Assembly: GCA_018780265.1 (NCBI GenBank)
Contig: JADMJV010000032.1
Location: 1-64,000, forward strand
Source of the DNA: a bacterium
Lineage (GTDB): Bacteria > Vulcanimicrobiota > Xenobia > Xenobiales > JADMJV01
DNA length: 64,000 bases
Direction: 5' to 3'
In this document: positions 17,722 through 27,195 of the stretch, piece by piece
Layout: every line of letters starts with the position of its first letter
How positions within the stretch are numbered: the first letter of the stretch is position 1
Position numbers and translations under genes: made by a program
Notes under the pieces: generated by a model
What the model was told of the DNA's origin: nothing
The model's database searches: none
The model's input: the letters and a program-made list of their open reading frames with translations, nothing else

Positions 17722-18816
17722 TTATCTTGCAGACCCCTCGGATTCGGTCAGGGGAGGCGCGATAACACCGCTCGGATTACTGGAGGTACGCACCATGGCC
17801 GCCCTGATGACGCGTTCACCCAACCTGTAACCGCGGCACAACTCATCAAAAATTACGCCATCCGGCTTCAGGCTATTGTCAACCTGCCCCACCGCCTCGT
17901 GGAAGCGCGGGTCGAACTCGCCAGAGCAATCAATCGGCTCCAACCCTTCTGCAACCAGCCCTTCGGAAAACAGGTTACTGATGAGGCGAAATCCGTCCAA
18001 CAACGAGTTTACGCTGCTGGACTCATTGAGAGATTGCTCGGCACGCTCAAAGCTATCCAACACCGGCAAAAAATTCTTAAAGAATTTTTCCTTGGCACGA
18101 AACACTCCGATATCGAGATCCTTTTGGGTTCGCTCGCGCATGTTCTTAAAATCAAGCAGCAGCTTTTCCCGTTGCTCGTGGGCCTGAGCCAGTTCTTGTT
18201 CTAGCTTGGAGATCTTCTCGTGGGCTTCCCCAGAGATACCCGTCCTGGGGGCGGCGGCGTCAGAGACTGCGCCGTTGGCCAGGGCGGTAGCCAACTCCAA
18301 TTCGAGCTTACTGGCTTTGCTGCGCATGATGTCGTGGTCACGACGCGCCTGCTCAGCCCCCTCTGACAAAGACCGCACAACCAGTCGATAGAAACTGACC
18401 AGAGTCAGGGCGTCCGCCCCCTCGTCAATGGCTCGACCCACACGTGCGCGCAGGTAACTCAACGACTCTACACCATTGACAATATCGCGCAACTCGCGCA
18501 ATTCAGCGGCCAGTCGATCTGCCACATTGGATTCGGGCCGGGGATCCTCAGAAGCACTCTCCGCGACAGGTCGAATGGGCGGAGCAGGCGGGGGCACTGC
18601 AGGTGCAACGGCGGCAGTGGGCGCCGGCTCCGGGCTCAAATCTGGCACAGAGAACAGATCCTGGTCGTTCATGTCTTCCAGAGACGGCGCCCCCAGCTCC
18701 GCAGAATCCTGCGTGACAACTGGCAGACCCTCAGTGGAGGGGAGGCCTTCCTTGCTCTTGAGAAAGGACGCCGAAGGCGGCTTTATCTTTCTTGCCGGCT
18801 TTGCCTCTTCGCTCAA
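17722..18816 (-). CDS. grpE: Nucleotide exchange factor GrpE with a long N-terminal extension
   Basis: A 364-residue protein, almost twice the usual GrpE length (about 180-200). The C-terminal half is clearly GrpE: a coiled coil (about 195-245), RAKEKFFKNFLPVLDSFERA, then EFDPRFHEAVGQ and GYRLGERVIRAAMV in the beta domain. Residues 1-190 are Pro/Ala/Glu-rich at first (EPAPTAAVAPAVPPPAPP), then form a predicted helical segment (DRLAAELRELRDIVNG). The extension has no domain I recognise. It is first in the chaperone operon and divergent from csaB. Confidence 0.93.
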   Translation of the reverse strand: MSEEAKPARKIKPPSASFLKSKEGLPSTEGLPVVTQDSAELGAPSLEDMNDQDLFSVPDLSPEPAPTAAVAPAVPPPAPPIRPVAESASEDPRPESNVADRLAAELRELRDIVNGVESLSYLRARVGRAIDEGADALTLVSFYRLVVRSLSEGAEQARRDHDIMRSKASKLELELATALANGAVSDAAAPRTGISGEAHEKISKLEQELAQAHEQREKLLLDFKNMRERTQKDLDIGVFRAKEKFFKNFLPVLDSFERAEQSLNESSSVNSLLDGFRLISNLFSEGLVAEGLEPIDCSGEFDPRFHEAVGQVDNSLKPDGVIFDELCRGYRLGERVIRAAMVRTSSNPSGVIAPPLTESEGSAR

Positions 18817-18951
18817 CCCCAGCCTCCCATCATTGGCTAACTACCCGTCCGACCTGCTAAGTTTCGACCGGCGCGGCTTCGGATCTTCCGTTGCTTTTCC
18901 CAGCCTCCTCCTTACGGAGGAAAACTTCGCACGGACTCCAATAGCTGGCCG

Positions 18952-20127
18952 ATGAAACCGCCTAAAATCCTGCTTTCCGGCTACTTCGGCCTGGCCAATC
19001 TGGGCGACGAGGCTATCTTCGAGGCCATGGTTGCGAACTTCCGCGCACACTGCCCCGATGTCGACCTGACTGCCCTGGTCGCATCGCCCGATCGAGCCGA
19101 ACGACTCGGCGTCAAACCCATCCCCCGCAAACAGATCGGCCCCGTAATTCAGGCCCTGCGCAACTGCGACCTGCTTGTCTCTGGAGGTGGCGGTCTGATT
19201 CAGGACTCCACCGGAGTTGGCAGCGTAGCCTACTATCTGGGCTTGATTCGACTTGCCGCCTGGATAGGCAAGCCAACCTTTCTCTACGCACAGGGCTTTG
19301 GGCCAGTTCGCACCCCGTGGGGACGCAGACTCTGTCGCTGGATGGGCCCCTGCATCTCGCTGGCCACCTTTAGAGATCAAGAATCGCTGCAAGACTTTCA
19401 CAACCTGATAGGAACCCGTGTGCCCGCCTACGTAACGGCCGACCCGGCCCTGATCCTGCCGCCTTGCCCCCCCAAAGAACTGGCCGAAATGCTGGCCCGC
19501 GAGGGACTCAGCGGGGAACTCTCCAGACTGGATGGCCCCACCGGCCGGCACAGTAATTCTGGCCCCCTGGTAGCGGTGACGGTCCGCCCCTGGCCCAATT
19601 TCGACCTGTCCCAGGTGGCCCAGGGACTACAGCGGTTTCATAACGAGCACAAAGCTCGCTACGTCCTGCTGGCCTTTCATCCCGAGCATGACCTGGCCGT
19701 ATGCCAGCAACTCAAGGAACAAATTCAGGCCCCCTGCTTCTTGCTCGACCCACACTGGCACCCCTCGCAAGTAGCCGGCTTCCTGCGCTGCTGCGACCTG
19801 ATCGTGGGTATGCGCCTGCATTCTCTCATCCTGGCGGCGGGAGCCCAAATTCCTTGTCTAGGGTTAAGTTACGACCCCAAGGTGGAACGATTCGCCCAAC
19901 GGGCAGGGGCAGTGCCGCTCCGACTTGAAGAACTTTCTAGTCAGAGTCTGTTCACGGCCTTGCAGCACCTCCTCAACGGGCGACATCAGGCGCGGCGGGC
20001 AGCCCGGCCCAAAGTGGAGGCCATGGAAAAGGCCGCCCAGCGAACCACGCTGGCCGCTTTAGCTCTGGCCCGGAACCGGTCGGTGCCGGCCGCGATTAGG
20101 GAGTTGAATGATACTGGAGACATCTAA
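18952..20127 (+). CDS. csaB: Polysaccharide pyruvyl transferase CsaB
   Basis: A 391-residue protein of the polysaccharide pyruvyl transferase family. It opens with ILLSGYFGLANLGDEAIFEAM, has the Gly-rich loop VSGGGGLIQD (about 75), and the C-terminal CDLIVGMRLHSLILAA and GLSYDPKV motifs characteristic of CsaB. In S-layer bacteria CsaB pyruvylates the secondary wall polymer that anchors SLH-domain proteins; in diderms with SLH porins it has a similar outer-membrane tethering role. Its last 20 bp overlap ftsE, tying it to the division genes. Confidence 0.92.
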   Translation: MKPPKILLSGYFGLANLGDEAIFEAMVANFRAHCPDVDLTALVASPDRAERLGVKPIPRKQIGPVIQALRNCDLLVSGGGGLIQDSTGVGSVAYYLGLIRLAAWIGKPTFLYAQGFGPVRTPWGRRLCRWMGPCISLATFRDQESLQDFHNLIGTRVPAYVTADPALILPPCPPKELAEMLAREGLSGELSRLDGPTGRHSNSGPLVAVTVRPWPNFDLSQVAQGLQRFHNEHKARYVLLAFHPEHDLAVCQQLKEQIQAPCFLLDPHWHPSQVAGFLRCCDLIVGMRLHSLILAAGAQIPCLGLSYDPKVERFAQRAGAVPLRLEELSSQSLFTALQHLLNGRHQARRAARPKVEAMEKAAQRTTLAALALARNRSVPAAIRELNDTGDI

Positions 20128-20941
20128 AGAGTCCGAAGAAGAACTGGAACCGCTCTCCCTGCTCGACCCCCGCCCTATTCTGGAGCGGGTCGACACGCCC
20201 GCTCCCGAATTAACTCCCTCTCCGTCGCTGGCCGCGCCCGATAGTCCGCCGATGGTGGAATTTCTCAGCGTCAACTTGACCTATCCCAATGGTGTTCAGG
20301 CTCTGAAGGATGTAAACCTGATGGTTCGCAAGGGAGAGTTTGTATTCTTGGTGGGCAGTACCGGCTCGGGCAAGTCCAGCCTGCTCAAAATGCTCCACCG
20401 CGAGCTCGAGCCTACCACGGGCGCTGTCTATGTTGACCGTCAAGATGTAGGCGAACTCAAGAAACGGCAGATCCCCTATCTGCGCCGCAAACTTGGCGTC
20501 GTGTTTCAAGACTTTCGCATTTTGCCTCAAAAGACAGCCTACGAAAACGTGGCTTTTGCCCTGGAAGTGACCGGCACTCCCCCCAGTGCGATTCGTCCGC
20601 GCGTGCGCCGAGCCCTGGAAATGGTCGGACTTAGCGAAAAATCCCATCGCCTTCCAGGCGAAATGTCCGGCGGCGAACAGCAGCGCGTGGCCATCGCCAG
20701 GGCTCTGGTCAACAACCCCATCCTGCTGATCGGCGACGAACCCACCGGAAATCTAGATCCCGACACCTCGTGGGATATTATGCAAACGCTTTCTCAAATC
20801 AACGCCTCCGGCACCACCGTGCTGGTCGCCACCCATAACCAGCAAATCGTGGACGTGATGCGCAAGAGGGTGCTGGTAATGCAGAGAGGCGAACTCCTGC
20901 GCGACGACGAGCGCGGCATGTACTACGAGGTAAAAAACTAA
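20108..20941 (+). CDS. ftsE: Cell division ATP-binding protein FtsE, N-terminally extended
   Basis: A 277-residue ABC ATPase. The core from about residue 49 ([14 protein letters not shown]) is a standard FtsE: Walker [12 protein letters not shown]-loop VVFQDFRIL, signature MSGGEQQR, Walker [14 protein letters not shown], and the H-loop His in VATHNQ. The first 48 residues are acidic and Pro-rich and absent from typical FtsE. The ATG at 20108 has a good AGGGAG ribosome site 5 bp upstream, so the extension is probably translated. It works with FtsX at the divisome to control peptidoglycan hydrolases. Confidence 0.95.
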   Translation: MILETSKESEEELEPLSLLDPRPILERVDTPAPELTPSPSLAAPDSPPMVEFLSVNLTYPNGVQALKDVNLMVRKGEFVFLVGSTGSGKSSLLKMLHRELEPTTGAVYVDRQDVGELKKRQIPYLRRKLGVVFQDFRILPQKTAYENVAFALEVTGTPPSAIRPRVRRALEMVGLSEKSHRLPGEMSGGEQQRVAIARALVNNPILLIGDEPTGNLDPDTSWDIMQTLSQINASGTTVLVATHNQQIVDVMRKRVLVMQRGELLRDDERGMYYEVKN

Positions 20942-21817
20942 GTGGGGACGGCCCTTTACTTCCTGCGCGAAGTGCTGATCAATTTGCGGCGTAGTCCGCT
21001 GGTTACACTCTCGGCCGTTTCCACCGTAATGGTGCTGCAACTCATTCTGGGCAGCTTCGCCCTGCTCTGGCTCAACCTGGACTACTGGACTCTGACTTTT
21101 ACTCAACAAGTTCAGGTGGTCGTCTTTTTAGACGAAGACGTGAGCCCTGAAGCCCTGGAAAAACTGCAGAAGAAAATCCAGACCGTCGGCCATGTCACCC
21201 AGGTTCGTTTTGTAGACCGTGATGAAGCCTTTCGCCAGTTGCAAAAGGAGATGAAAGGCAAGATTCAACTGGAGGATGTGGGCGAAAATCCGCTACCTGA
21301 CCGTTTTGACGTGCGCGTGGACGAGGCTCGCTTCTTGGCGGCGGTGGCCGACAAGATCTTCAAGCTGCCCGGCGTCTACAAAGTAAAATATGGCGGCGAC
21401 ATCGCCAAGCGCCTGATCAATCTGTCCAAAACCGTGTCGTGGGTTGGCGGCGCCTTGAGCGGCCTGCTGGTCCTGGCTACCGTCACGGTGGTAGGCAACA
21501 CCATTCGCCTGACCGTATTTGCCCGCCGACGCGAGATTGAAATCATGCAGATGGTGGGTGCGGCGCGCTGGTTTATTCAGGTGCCCTTTGTGGTGGAAGG
21601 GATTGCGCAAGGGCTTTGCGGTTCAGCCCTGGCCATCGCGTTGCTCAATCCCGCCTACACCAACCTGGCCCTCTGGATCCAGGACACGCTACCGTTCTTG
21701 CCAACCCTACCCGCCGAGCAGTTGGGCCAATGGCTCTATCCCCTGCTGCTCAGCATGGGAGCTCTGGTTGGCGCTCTGGGCAGCCTTGTTTCCGTCAACC
21801 GGTATCTTAAAATATGA
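20942..21817 (+). CDS. ftsX: Cell division protein FtsX
   Basis: A 291-residue membrane protein with the FtsX pattern. There is one N-terminal membrane helix (about 23-45), a periplasmic domain (about 50-165) containing VVVFLDEDVSPEALEKLQ, and three C-terminal helices (about 170-190, 215-240 and 260-285). The GTG start directly follows the ftsE stop. FtsX relays ATP hydrolysis by FtsE to an extracytoplasmic hydrolase or its activator, probably the M23 protein encoded next. Confidence 0.94.
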   Translation: MGTALYFLREVLINLRRSPLVTLSAVSTVMVLQLILGSFALLWLNLDYWTLTFTQQVQVVVFLDEDVSPEALEKLQKKIQTVGHVTQVRFVDRDEAFRQLQKEMKGKIQLEDVGENPLPDRFDVRVDEARFLAAVADKIFKLPGVYKVKYGGDIAKRLINLSKTVSWVGGALSGLLVLATVTVVGNTIRLTVFARRREIEIMQMVGAARWFIQVPFVVEGIAQGLCGSALAIALLNPAYTNLALWIQDTLPFLPTLPAEQLGQWLYPLLLSMGALVGALGSLVSVNRYLKI

Positions 21818-22944
21818 GAAGGTGGACCCTTTTCGTCGCCGGACTTCTGTGCGCCACCCTTCATGCTCCAGCCCAACCCCCCAACGAGCATGGCTTGCGC
21901 ACAGAACTGATCAAAGTTCGCAAGAAACTGAAAATTTCACAGAAAAAACTCGAAGAAGCCAACCGTCAAGAACAAGAACTGGCCGACGAACTTGGCATCA
22001 CCGAAGGCTTGCTGGACGAGTTTTCAGAGCGCCTGCGCGAAATTCGAACCGAGTTGTCGTTAGCCAAAAGTCGCCACGAAGTGGTGCGTCGCCAGGTCAC
22101 CGAGAGCCGCGACAGACTAAAGCGCAAACGCCGAGCTCTGGGGCTGCGGCTGCGTGAAATCGAACTGGAGGGCAGCGCCAGTTACTTGCAGGTGCTCTTG
22201 CACGCCAGGAGCTTTACTCAATTTCTGGTCAATGGCGAATACTTACAACGGGTGGTCGACAGCCAGAAGAAGTTGATCGCTGCCGTGAAAAACGAGCGCG
22301 AAATACTCGAACAACGACGCGAGGCCGCCCAACGCACCGTCAACGAGATTCGCTCCCTGGAAGACGACTTCCGCCAAAAAGTCAGCGACCTGGGAAAAAT
22401 CCAGGACAAGCAGGCCGAACTGCTGGCGCGACTCCAGTTTCATCGCAAGAGTCTAGAAAAATACGTCACTGGCCTGGAGCACATTTCTCAAGAGATGGAG
22501 AACAAGCTTCAGACCATCATCCGTACCCGCGGAACGGCTCTTGGGCCTATCATTCCTGGCACCGGCCGCTTCATCTATCCGGTCAGCGGCCCCATTACCT
22601 CACCGTTTGGATATCGGGTTCACCCCGTGACGGGCACCACCCGATTTCACTCGGGCCTGGACTTTGGTGTCGAATACGGCACCCCTATCCGCTGCGCCGA
22701 CAACGGCGTGGTCATCCACGCCGAATGGTATGGAGGCTACGGCAATTGCGTCATCGTTCAGCACAGCAACGACTTGAGCACGCTATACGCCCACCAATCA
22801 GAACTGCTGGTCAAACAGGGCGACACGATTATGCAGGGTCAACCGGTGGGCCGTGTGGGCAGCACGGGAATGTCTACCGGACCTCATCTTCATTTTGAAG
22901 TGCGTCAGAGCGGCACTCCCGTGGACCCTCTGGGATATTTATGA
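21814..22944 (+). CDS. EnvC-like M23 (LytM) peptidase with coiled coil
   Basis: A 376-residue exported protein: signal peptide (1-20), long coiled coil (about 28-235), then a LytM/M23 domain (about 250-376). The metal-binding residues are all present: HSGLDFG gives His and Asp, and HLHFEV gives the HxH pair. E. coli EnvC has lost these and only activates amidases, so this version may itself be an endopeptidase. Its ATG overlaps the ftsX stop (ATGA), so FtsE, FtsX and this protein are coupled. The coiled coil is the expected FtsX contact. Confidence 0.93.
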   Translation: MRRWTLFVAGLLCATLHAPAQPPNEHGLRTELIKVRKKLKISQKKLEEANRQEQELADELGITEGLLDEFSERLREIRTELSLAKSRHEVVRRQVTESRDRLKRKRRALGLRLREIELEGSASYLQVLLHARSFTQFLVNGEYLQRVVDSQKKLIAAVKNEREILEQRREAAQRTVNEIRSLEDDFRQKVSDLGKIQDKQAELLARLQFHRKSLEKYVTGLEHISQEMENKLQTIIRTRGTALGPIIPGTGRFIYPVSGPITSPFGYRVHPVTGTTRFHSGLDFGVEYGTPIRCADNGVVIHAEWYGGYGNCVIVQHSNDLSTLYAHQSELLVKQGDTIMQGQPVGRVGSTGMSTGPHLHFEVRQSGTPVDPLGYL

Positions 22945-23928
22945 AGGCTTACTCATGACCAGGGAGGGACTGCCTCCAACCGGAGCATCGTCGCGATGCA
23001 CCTTGCTCAAGCCCCATCCGAGCAGCCATCCTTCGATGTCGTCCAGGGCAATGCTTCGCAGTGCATCGCTACTGTGAAACATCTGGTAAAAGAAGCGTTC
23101 TCCCAGGCGCAGTCGCATGGTTTGAAGATTCTCCAGACCCTGATCGGGAAGCTCTGACTCGGAAGCGATCACCAGCATCCCACCGCGGCGCAAGCTCTCT
23201 ACCGCTTTGGACAAGGCCAATTTGGGGTCGCTGCACAAAGCCAGGGCGCGATGAAAGACCGCCAGATCAAAGCGCCCCCGATAGCAGGTTTCCTCGGGCA
23301 GGCCCACGACCACTACGGCTCGAGTGACCCTCTCGGCTTCTCGTGCACAGTCAAAATCCCACTCCAGTCCGGTCAAGTCCAGGTGTGGATACTGCACCCT
23401 CAAGATCTCAAGGCCCAACCCGAAGCCGCACCCGAACTCGATCAATCGCTTACTTTGCAGCAATTTCTGCCGCAACTCAGGCACCGTGGGAGCCCACTCC
23501 AACCACAGCCAGCGATACGACGCTTTGAGCCCCTCGGCCAGATGCAGGCGCAAATTGAGACTGGACTCGGGCAGCGCACGCCCTCGAAAGACTGCCTCCA
23601 GAGTTTCATAGACCCGATTCGAAAGTTGTACATAGGTGCTGCCCCAGGCCCCCGCCCCTACAAACAATGACTCCCAACCGTCAGCCACCCGCCACGCATT
23701 ACCCGGGCAGATCTCCAGGTAGTCGTAAGTAAGCGCCGCCCGACACCAGACCTCGACGTAGCCCACCTCGTAGCCCAAAGCCAGAGCTAAATCTTCGGAA
23801 GTTCGCTGCGGTCCCTGAAGGAGCGCCTGGAAAAGGCCCAGTTCGCGACCTACATGAAGCAGCCATGTTCCCCAAAAACCCTCGTAATAGCTGCGCAATT
23901 GCTGCCAGCGCTGTTCGACGGTTTTCAA
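22939..23928 (-). CDS. SAM-dependent methyltransferase with winged-helix N-terminus
   Basis: A 329-residue protein. The start is a TTG at 23928, one base after the stop of the HD-GYP gene; sequence upstream of it is in another gene. The first ~100 residues resemble the dimerisation/winged-helix part of O-methyltransferases (ELGLFQALLQGPQRTSEDLALALG). A Rossmann methyltransferase domain follows with motif LIEFGCGFGLGLEIL (about 172) and acidic loop LTGLEWD. The substrate is unknown; small-molecule or quinone/polyketide-type acceptors fit the architecture. It overlaps the convergent M23 gene by 6 bp. Confidence 0.8.
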   Translation of the reverse strand: MKTVEQRWQQLRSYYEGFWGTWLLHVGRELGLFQALLQGPQRTSEDLALALGYEVGYVEVWCRAALTYDYLEICPGNAWRVADGWESLFVGAGAWGSTYVQLSNRVYETLEAVFRGRALPESSLNLRLHLAEGLKASYRWLWLEWAPTVPELRQKLLQSKRLIEFGCGFGLGLEILRVQYPHLDLTGLEWDFDCAREAERVTRAVVVVGLPEETCYRGRFDLAVFHRALALCSDPKLALSKAVESLRRGGMLVIASESELPDQGLENLQTMRLRLGERFFYQMFHSSDALRSIALDDIEGWLLGWGLSKVHRDDAPVGGSPSLVMSKPS

Positions 23929-23929
23929 A

Positions 23930-25051
23930 TCAAAAACCCAGCGACACTTTAACCGGGGCGCTCTCCTCCCCTCGCTCGATGGCCCGCAAAAAGGCTTCCA
24001 CGACCGTGGGGTCCAACTGCGAACCCGCGTTCTTGCGCAACTCAGCCACAGCCACTTCTCGAGGCAAAGCTTTTCGATAAGGGCGATCACTGGTCATTGC
24101 GTCCCAGGTGTCAGCTACCGAAATAATCCGTGCAAAAAGATGAATACTCTCTCCCTGCAGGCCATCCGGGTAGCCCCCCCCATCCCAGCGCTCCTGGTGC
24201 TGGCGAATCGACTTCTTGATGCGCAGCGGCACATCGATGGGCTGCACCAGATGCTCACCCATCTCGGCATGGCGCTCCATTTTCACTCGCTCATCGGTGT
24301 CCAACTTGCCCGGCTTCTGCAGCACCGCATCGGGCACCCCGATTTTGCCGACATCATGAAGAAAGCTGCACACCTCCAGATCGCGAATATCCTCCGGCGG
24401 CATCGCCAGTTCGCGGGCGATAGCCAGGCAATAACTGCAGACTCTCTCAACATGGCCACGGGTATATTCGTCTTTGGCCTCGATGGCATTGGCCAGTACC
24501 AGAATGATCTCTTTCTTCATGTTGTAGAGACGGGCATTCTCGATAGCGCCGGCGGCCTGAATCGCAATGGCGCTGAGCAGTTCCAGGTTTTCCTCACGAA
24601 AAATGCCGGCCCTCAGACGGTTGTCCACATAAATCAAGCCACGCACCTGATCCTGAAAAAGGATCGGGACCGCCATGATCGAGCGAATATTGTTCATGGT
24701 CACGGTCTTAATGGCCGAAAATCGCGTGTCGCCCATGGCGTTGGAAGACAGAATCGGCTCGCGCGTGTCGATGACCTGACGAACCAGACTTCGAGAGAAA
24801 CTGAAGTCTTCGTTCTCAATGGCCGTTTTGTCGATTCCGCGCACCCCTACAATGCGGGGCTCCCCCAACTCGTTGAGCAAAAACAGGCAACCGCGCTCGG
24901 CTTTGAGCACCTCGATCACCTTGTCCATGACCATCTTAACGACCTCAGGGAACTCCAATGAAGAATTGAAGTAACGCCCGATCTCGAGCAACAAACGTAA
25001 GACCTGCGAATCCGCGGCGCCAGGAATGGCGGCGTTCGAATCAGTAGACAT
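23930..25051 (-). CDS. GAF-HD-GYP protein, probable cyclic-di-GMP phosphodiesterase
   Basis: A 373-residue soluble signalling protein. A GAF domain (about 18-165, AERGCLFLLNE ... GLIYVDNRLRAG) is followed by an HD-GYP domain. The latter shows FLHDVGKIGVPD, the second metal His region RQHQERWDGGGYPDGL, and the late VADTWDAMTSDRPYRKAL. These are the family's metal and substrate motifs, so it should hydrolyse c-di-GMP in response to a GAF ligand. It lies 69 bp downstream of the pseudopilin genes on the same strand, and one base before the methyltransferase. ATG 25051 is preferred over the adjacent TTG. Confidence 0.92.
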   Translation of the reverse strand: MSTDSNAAIPGAADSQVLRLLLEIGRYFNSSLEFPEVVKMVMDKVIEVLKAERGCLFLLNELGEPRIVGVRGIDKTAIENEDFSFSRSLVRQVIDTREPILSSNAMGDTRFSAIKTVTMNNIRSIMAVPILFQDQVRGLIYVDNRLRAGIFREENLELLSAIAIQAAGAIENARLYNMKKEIILVLANAIEAKDEYTRGHVERVCSYCLAIARELAMPPEDIRDLEVCSFLHDVGKIGVPDAVLQKPGKLDTDERVKMERHAEMGEHLVQPIDVPLRIKKSIRQHQERWDGGGYPDGLQGESIHLFARIISVADTWDAMTSDRPYRKALPREVAVAELRKNAGSQLDPTVVEAFLRAIERGEESAPVKVSLGF

Positions 25052-25120
25052 CAATTAACCCCGGCAATATAGGACTGAGAGGGCGGTTTCGACAGCCCCT
25101 GACGAGGCCCTTTCCAAGAC

Positions 25121-26557
25121 TCAGAGGTTTTGACGACTCAAAATCATAGGCTCGGTTCCACTGGGCCTCAAGGCGCTGCCAGGCAACTTCGGCTTGCCGG
25201 TATCGCCCGGGTTTGGCGGGGCACCGGGGTCCACGTATCCTGTGTCCCCCGGGTTCCCATCGGGCGGAATGGGCGTCCCGCCACCTACCGGGCCTCCGGG
25301 CCCGCCGTCCACAACGCTTGGCCCCCTGGGCCGGCGCGCCGTAGTCCCGGAGATATCGTAGATAAACTGGGGCACCGGGCCGCTGCCGGTCGGAAAGTTG
25401 ACCCGCAAAACCTCACTGCTAAAGGCCCCCTGGACGCGCCGGTTATCGTCTGAAATCAGGCCCAGAGCACGACCTGGGGCAACCACGGCGGCTTCACCAC
25501 CCTCGATCATCTTTAGAAGCACGGGCGGCAGGGGATTGGCCTCCTCACGAAAAGTCAGACGAAAATCACCAGCGATATGCTGACGGTTTTGAATCTCCAG
25601 CGGCCGCTGATCCTGCTGGATACTGTTCACGAACACCTTGGCACTATTGAGAGCCTTGACCAGCAACCTGGGAGAACTATCTCCCCCAAGCACTTCCAGC
25701 TTTTCGATATGATAGACACCGTTTAGCTGAGCCACCGCTGACGGCATAAGCTTCAGCATTCCGTAACGCCCCGGCGGTAAATCAGTCGTGTCACTGACGG
25801 TTACCGTCGAGAAGTATGCCAGCCCCCCAGGAGGACTGTATTCGGGCACATTGAGCGGACCCCCGTCCTGAGTGATCGGGACCAATTTTTCAGGGGCAAT
25901 ATCGTAACTTACGATGGCATTGTTGGCGGCCTGAGGAATGCGTACCATGCCTTTGAAATCTTGGACCTTACGGAGCGTGACCGGCGTGACCAGAAAAGGC
26001 ATGGGCGGCCCACTGGTCGGCAACTCGGTGGCCTCGGTGGAGCAGACAACTTCGTCCTCCACCTCCTGATTGGTCACCCGATCGATCACCTTAAAAGTGA
26101 CCGGGTCATCATTCTCGGCTTCTACAGCCATATAGCGAATCTGGGCACCGGCCGAACCGACCGGCCGACCAAAGCGCACCATCGCCCCCACGCGGGCACT
26201 GGCCAGGGTGCGAAAACCCTGCGCTGCTTTGCCTTCAGCCACCCAATACTCGCAGCCCGTCGGTACCGTCACCGGAGAACCAACCTGCCCGGGCCCAAAA
26301 ACGGTAACTCGCACACTGTCATCTGGATGAGCACCGGAAACCGATTGTAGATTAAGGAGAGAGCCCGAAGGGACATCCTGAACCACACAACGCTCCAGGC
26401 CATAGTCGGCCATCTGGCGGGCCCGTTCTTGGTAGTACTGGTGACTGGACACGCCCAAGTCTCCCGCACTCATCTGAGCGGCACTCAGGCCCAAAAACAG
26501 AGTCACCCCAGCTACGCAAAGGCTGAGAGGTATCGCATATCCTCGTCGTTTGTTCAC
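25121..26557 (-). CDS. PilX-like pseudopilus-associated protein
   Basis: A 478-residue protein with a single N-terminal hydrophobic segment (GYAIPLSLCVAGVTLFLGLSAAQ) followed by SSHQYYQERARQMADYGLERC, as in PilX/GspK-type minor pilins. I start at the GTG at 26557 because GAGGGAG lies 5 bp upstream. The large extracellular part is beta-rich, and the last ~80 residues are Gly/Pro/Asp-rich and probably flexible. It is third in a minus-strand trio after the V-like and W-like genes. Exact family unclear; the role is inferred from its N-terminus and neighbours. Confidence 0.75.
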   Translation of the reverse strand: MNKRRGYAIPLSLCVAGVTLFLGLSAAQMSAGDLGVSSHQYYQERARQMADYGLERCVVQDVPSGSLLNLQSVSGAHPDDSVRVTVFGPGQVGSPVTVPTGCEYWVAEGKAAQGFRTLASARVGAMVRFGRPVGSAGAQIRYMAVEAENDDPVTFKVIDRVTNQEVEDEVVCSTEATELPTSGPPMPFLVTPVTLRKVQDFKGMVRIPQAANNAIVSYDIAPEKLVPITQDGGPLNVPEYSPPGGLAYFSTVTVSDTTDLPPGRYGMLKLMPSAVAQLNGVYHIEKLEVLGGDSSPRLLVKALNSAKVFVNSIQQDQRPLEIQNRQHIAGDFRLTFREEANPLPPVLLKMIEGGEAAVVAPGRALGLISDDNRRVQGAFSSEVLRVNFPTGSGPVPQFIYDISGTTARRPRGPSVVDGGPGGPVGGGTPIPPDGNPGDTGYVDPGAPPNPGDTGKPKLPGSALRPSGTEPMILSRQNL

Positions 26558-26595
26558 AACCACTCCCTCAGGCAAGGCTAGGGGTAGTATATCAC

Positions 26596-27195
26596 TTAAT
26601 GAGTCAAAAAGCTGCTAGAAAGATGATATCGCGTGGCGGGATTGCCGGCATTTTGAGATTCCCCCAGAATATCCACCGTGATCACCTTGGCATCACAGAC
26701 CACCTCAAAGCGGCTGATAGAGGACGCCAGACGGCGAAAACGGGGCAGCGCAGTGAAAGCGCTCAGCAAAGTGGGGCAACTCGTCAGGTCGACCGCAAGG
26801 ATGGTTTGGGCCACCCCGGGCAAGACAATCTCGGACCGGCGGACATCCCCGTCCGATTGACACCAGATCCCCACCCACTTGTGCCAGAGCACTTCGCCCT
26901 GCGGCGAAAACTCAGCAGGCTTCACACTGCCCTCAGGAGGCTGATTGCTGAGAAACCAGGTTGCATTGACCGCTACCGACGGACGCAGAGTCTCGCTCCG
27001 CCCCCGCAATAGATCCCGAGAAATCTCGCGCATGCACTGAACCGCCTCCCGCTGGGCCCTAGATACTTGCTGATAGAGTCGCGTATAGCGATGGGCCACC
27101 ACAAACACCGCCGCGATCACTCCCGTAATCAAGGCAAAAACCGCCAACCCCACCAGGATCTCGATCAACGTGAAAGCCTGAAGACGAAATTTCAT
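26596..27195 (-). CDS. Prepilin-type protein, PilW/GspJ-like
   Basis: A 199-residue protein with a class III prepilin signal: MKFRLQA then FTLIEILVGLAVFALITG, with Glu5 of the mature helix and the usual long hydrophobic stretch. The length and the PilW/GspJ-like globular part suggest a minor pseudopilin. It starts within the stop of the preceding gene (ATGA) and ends 38 bp before the PilX-like gene. A prepilin peptidase is not in the window. Confidence 0.88.
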   Translation of the reverse strand: MKFRLQAFTLIEILVGLAVFALITGVIAAVFVVAHRYTRLYQQVSRAQREAVQCMREISRDLLRGRSETLRPSVAVNATWFLSNQPPEGSVKPAEFSPQGEVLWHKWVGIWCQSDGDVRRSEIVLPGVAQTILAVDLTSCPTLLSAFTALPRFRRLASSISRFEVVCDAKVITVDILGESQNAGNPATRYHLSSSFLTH

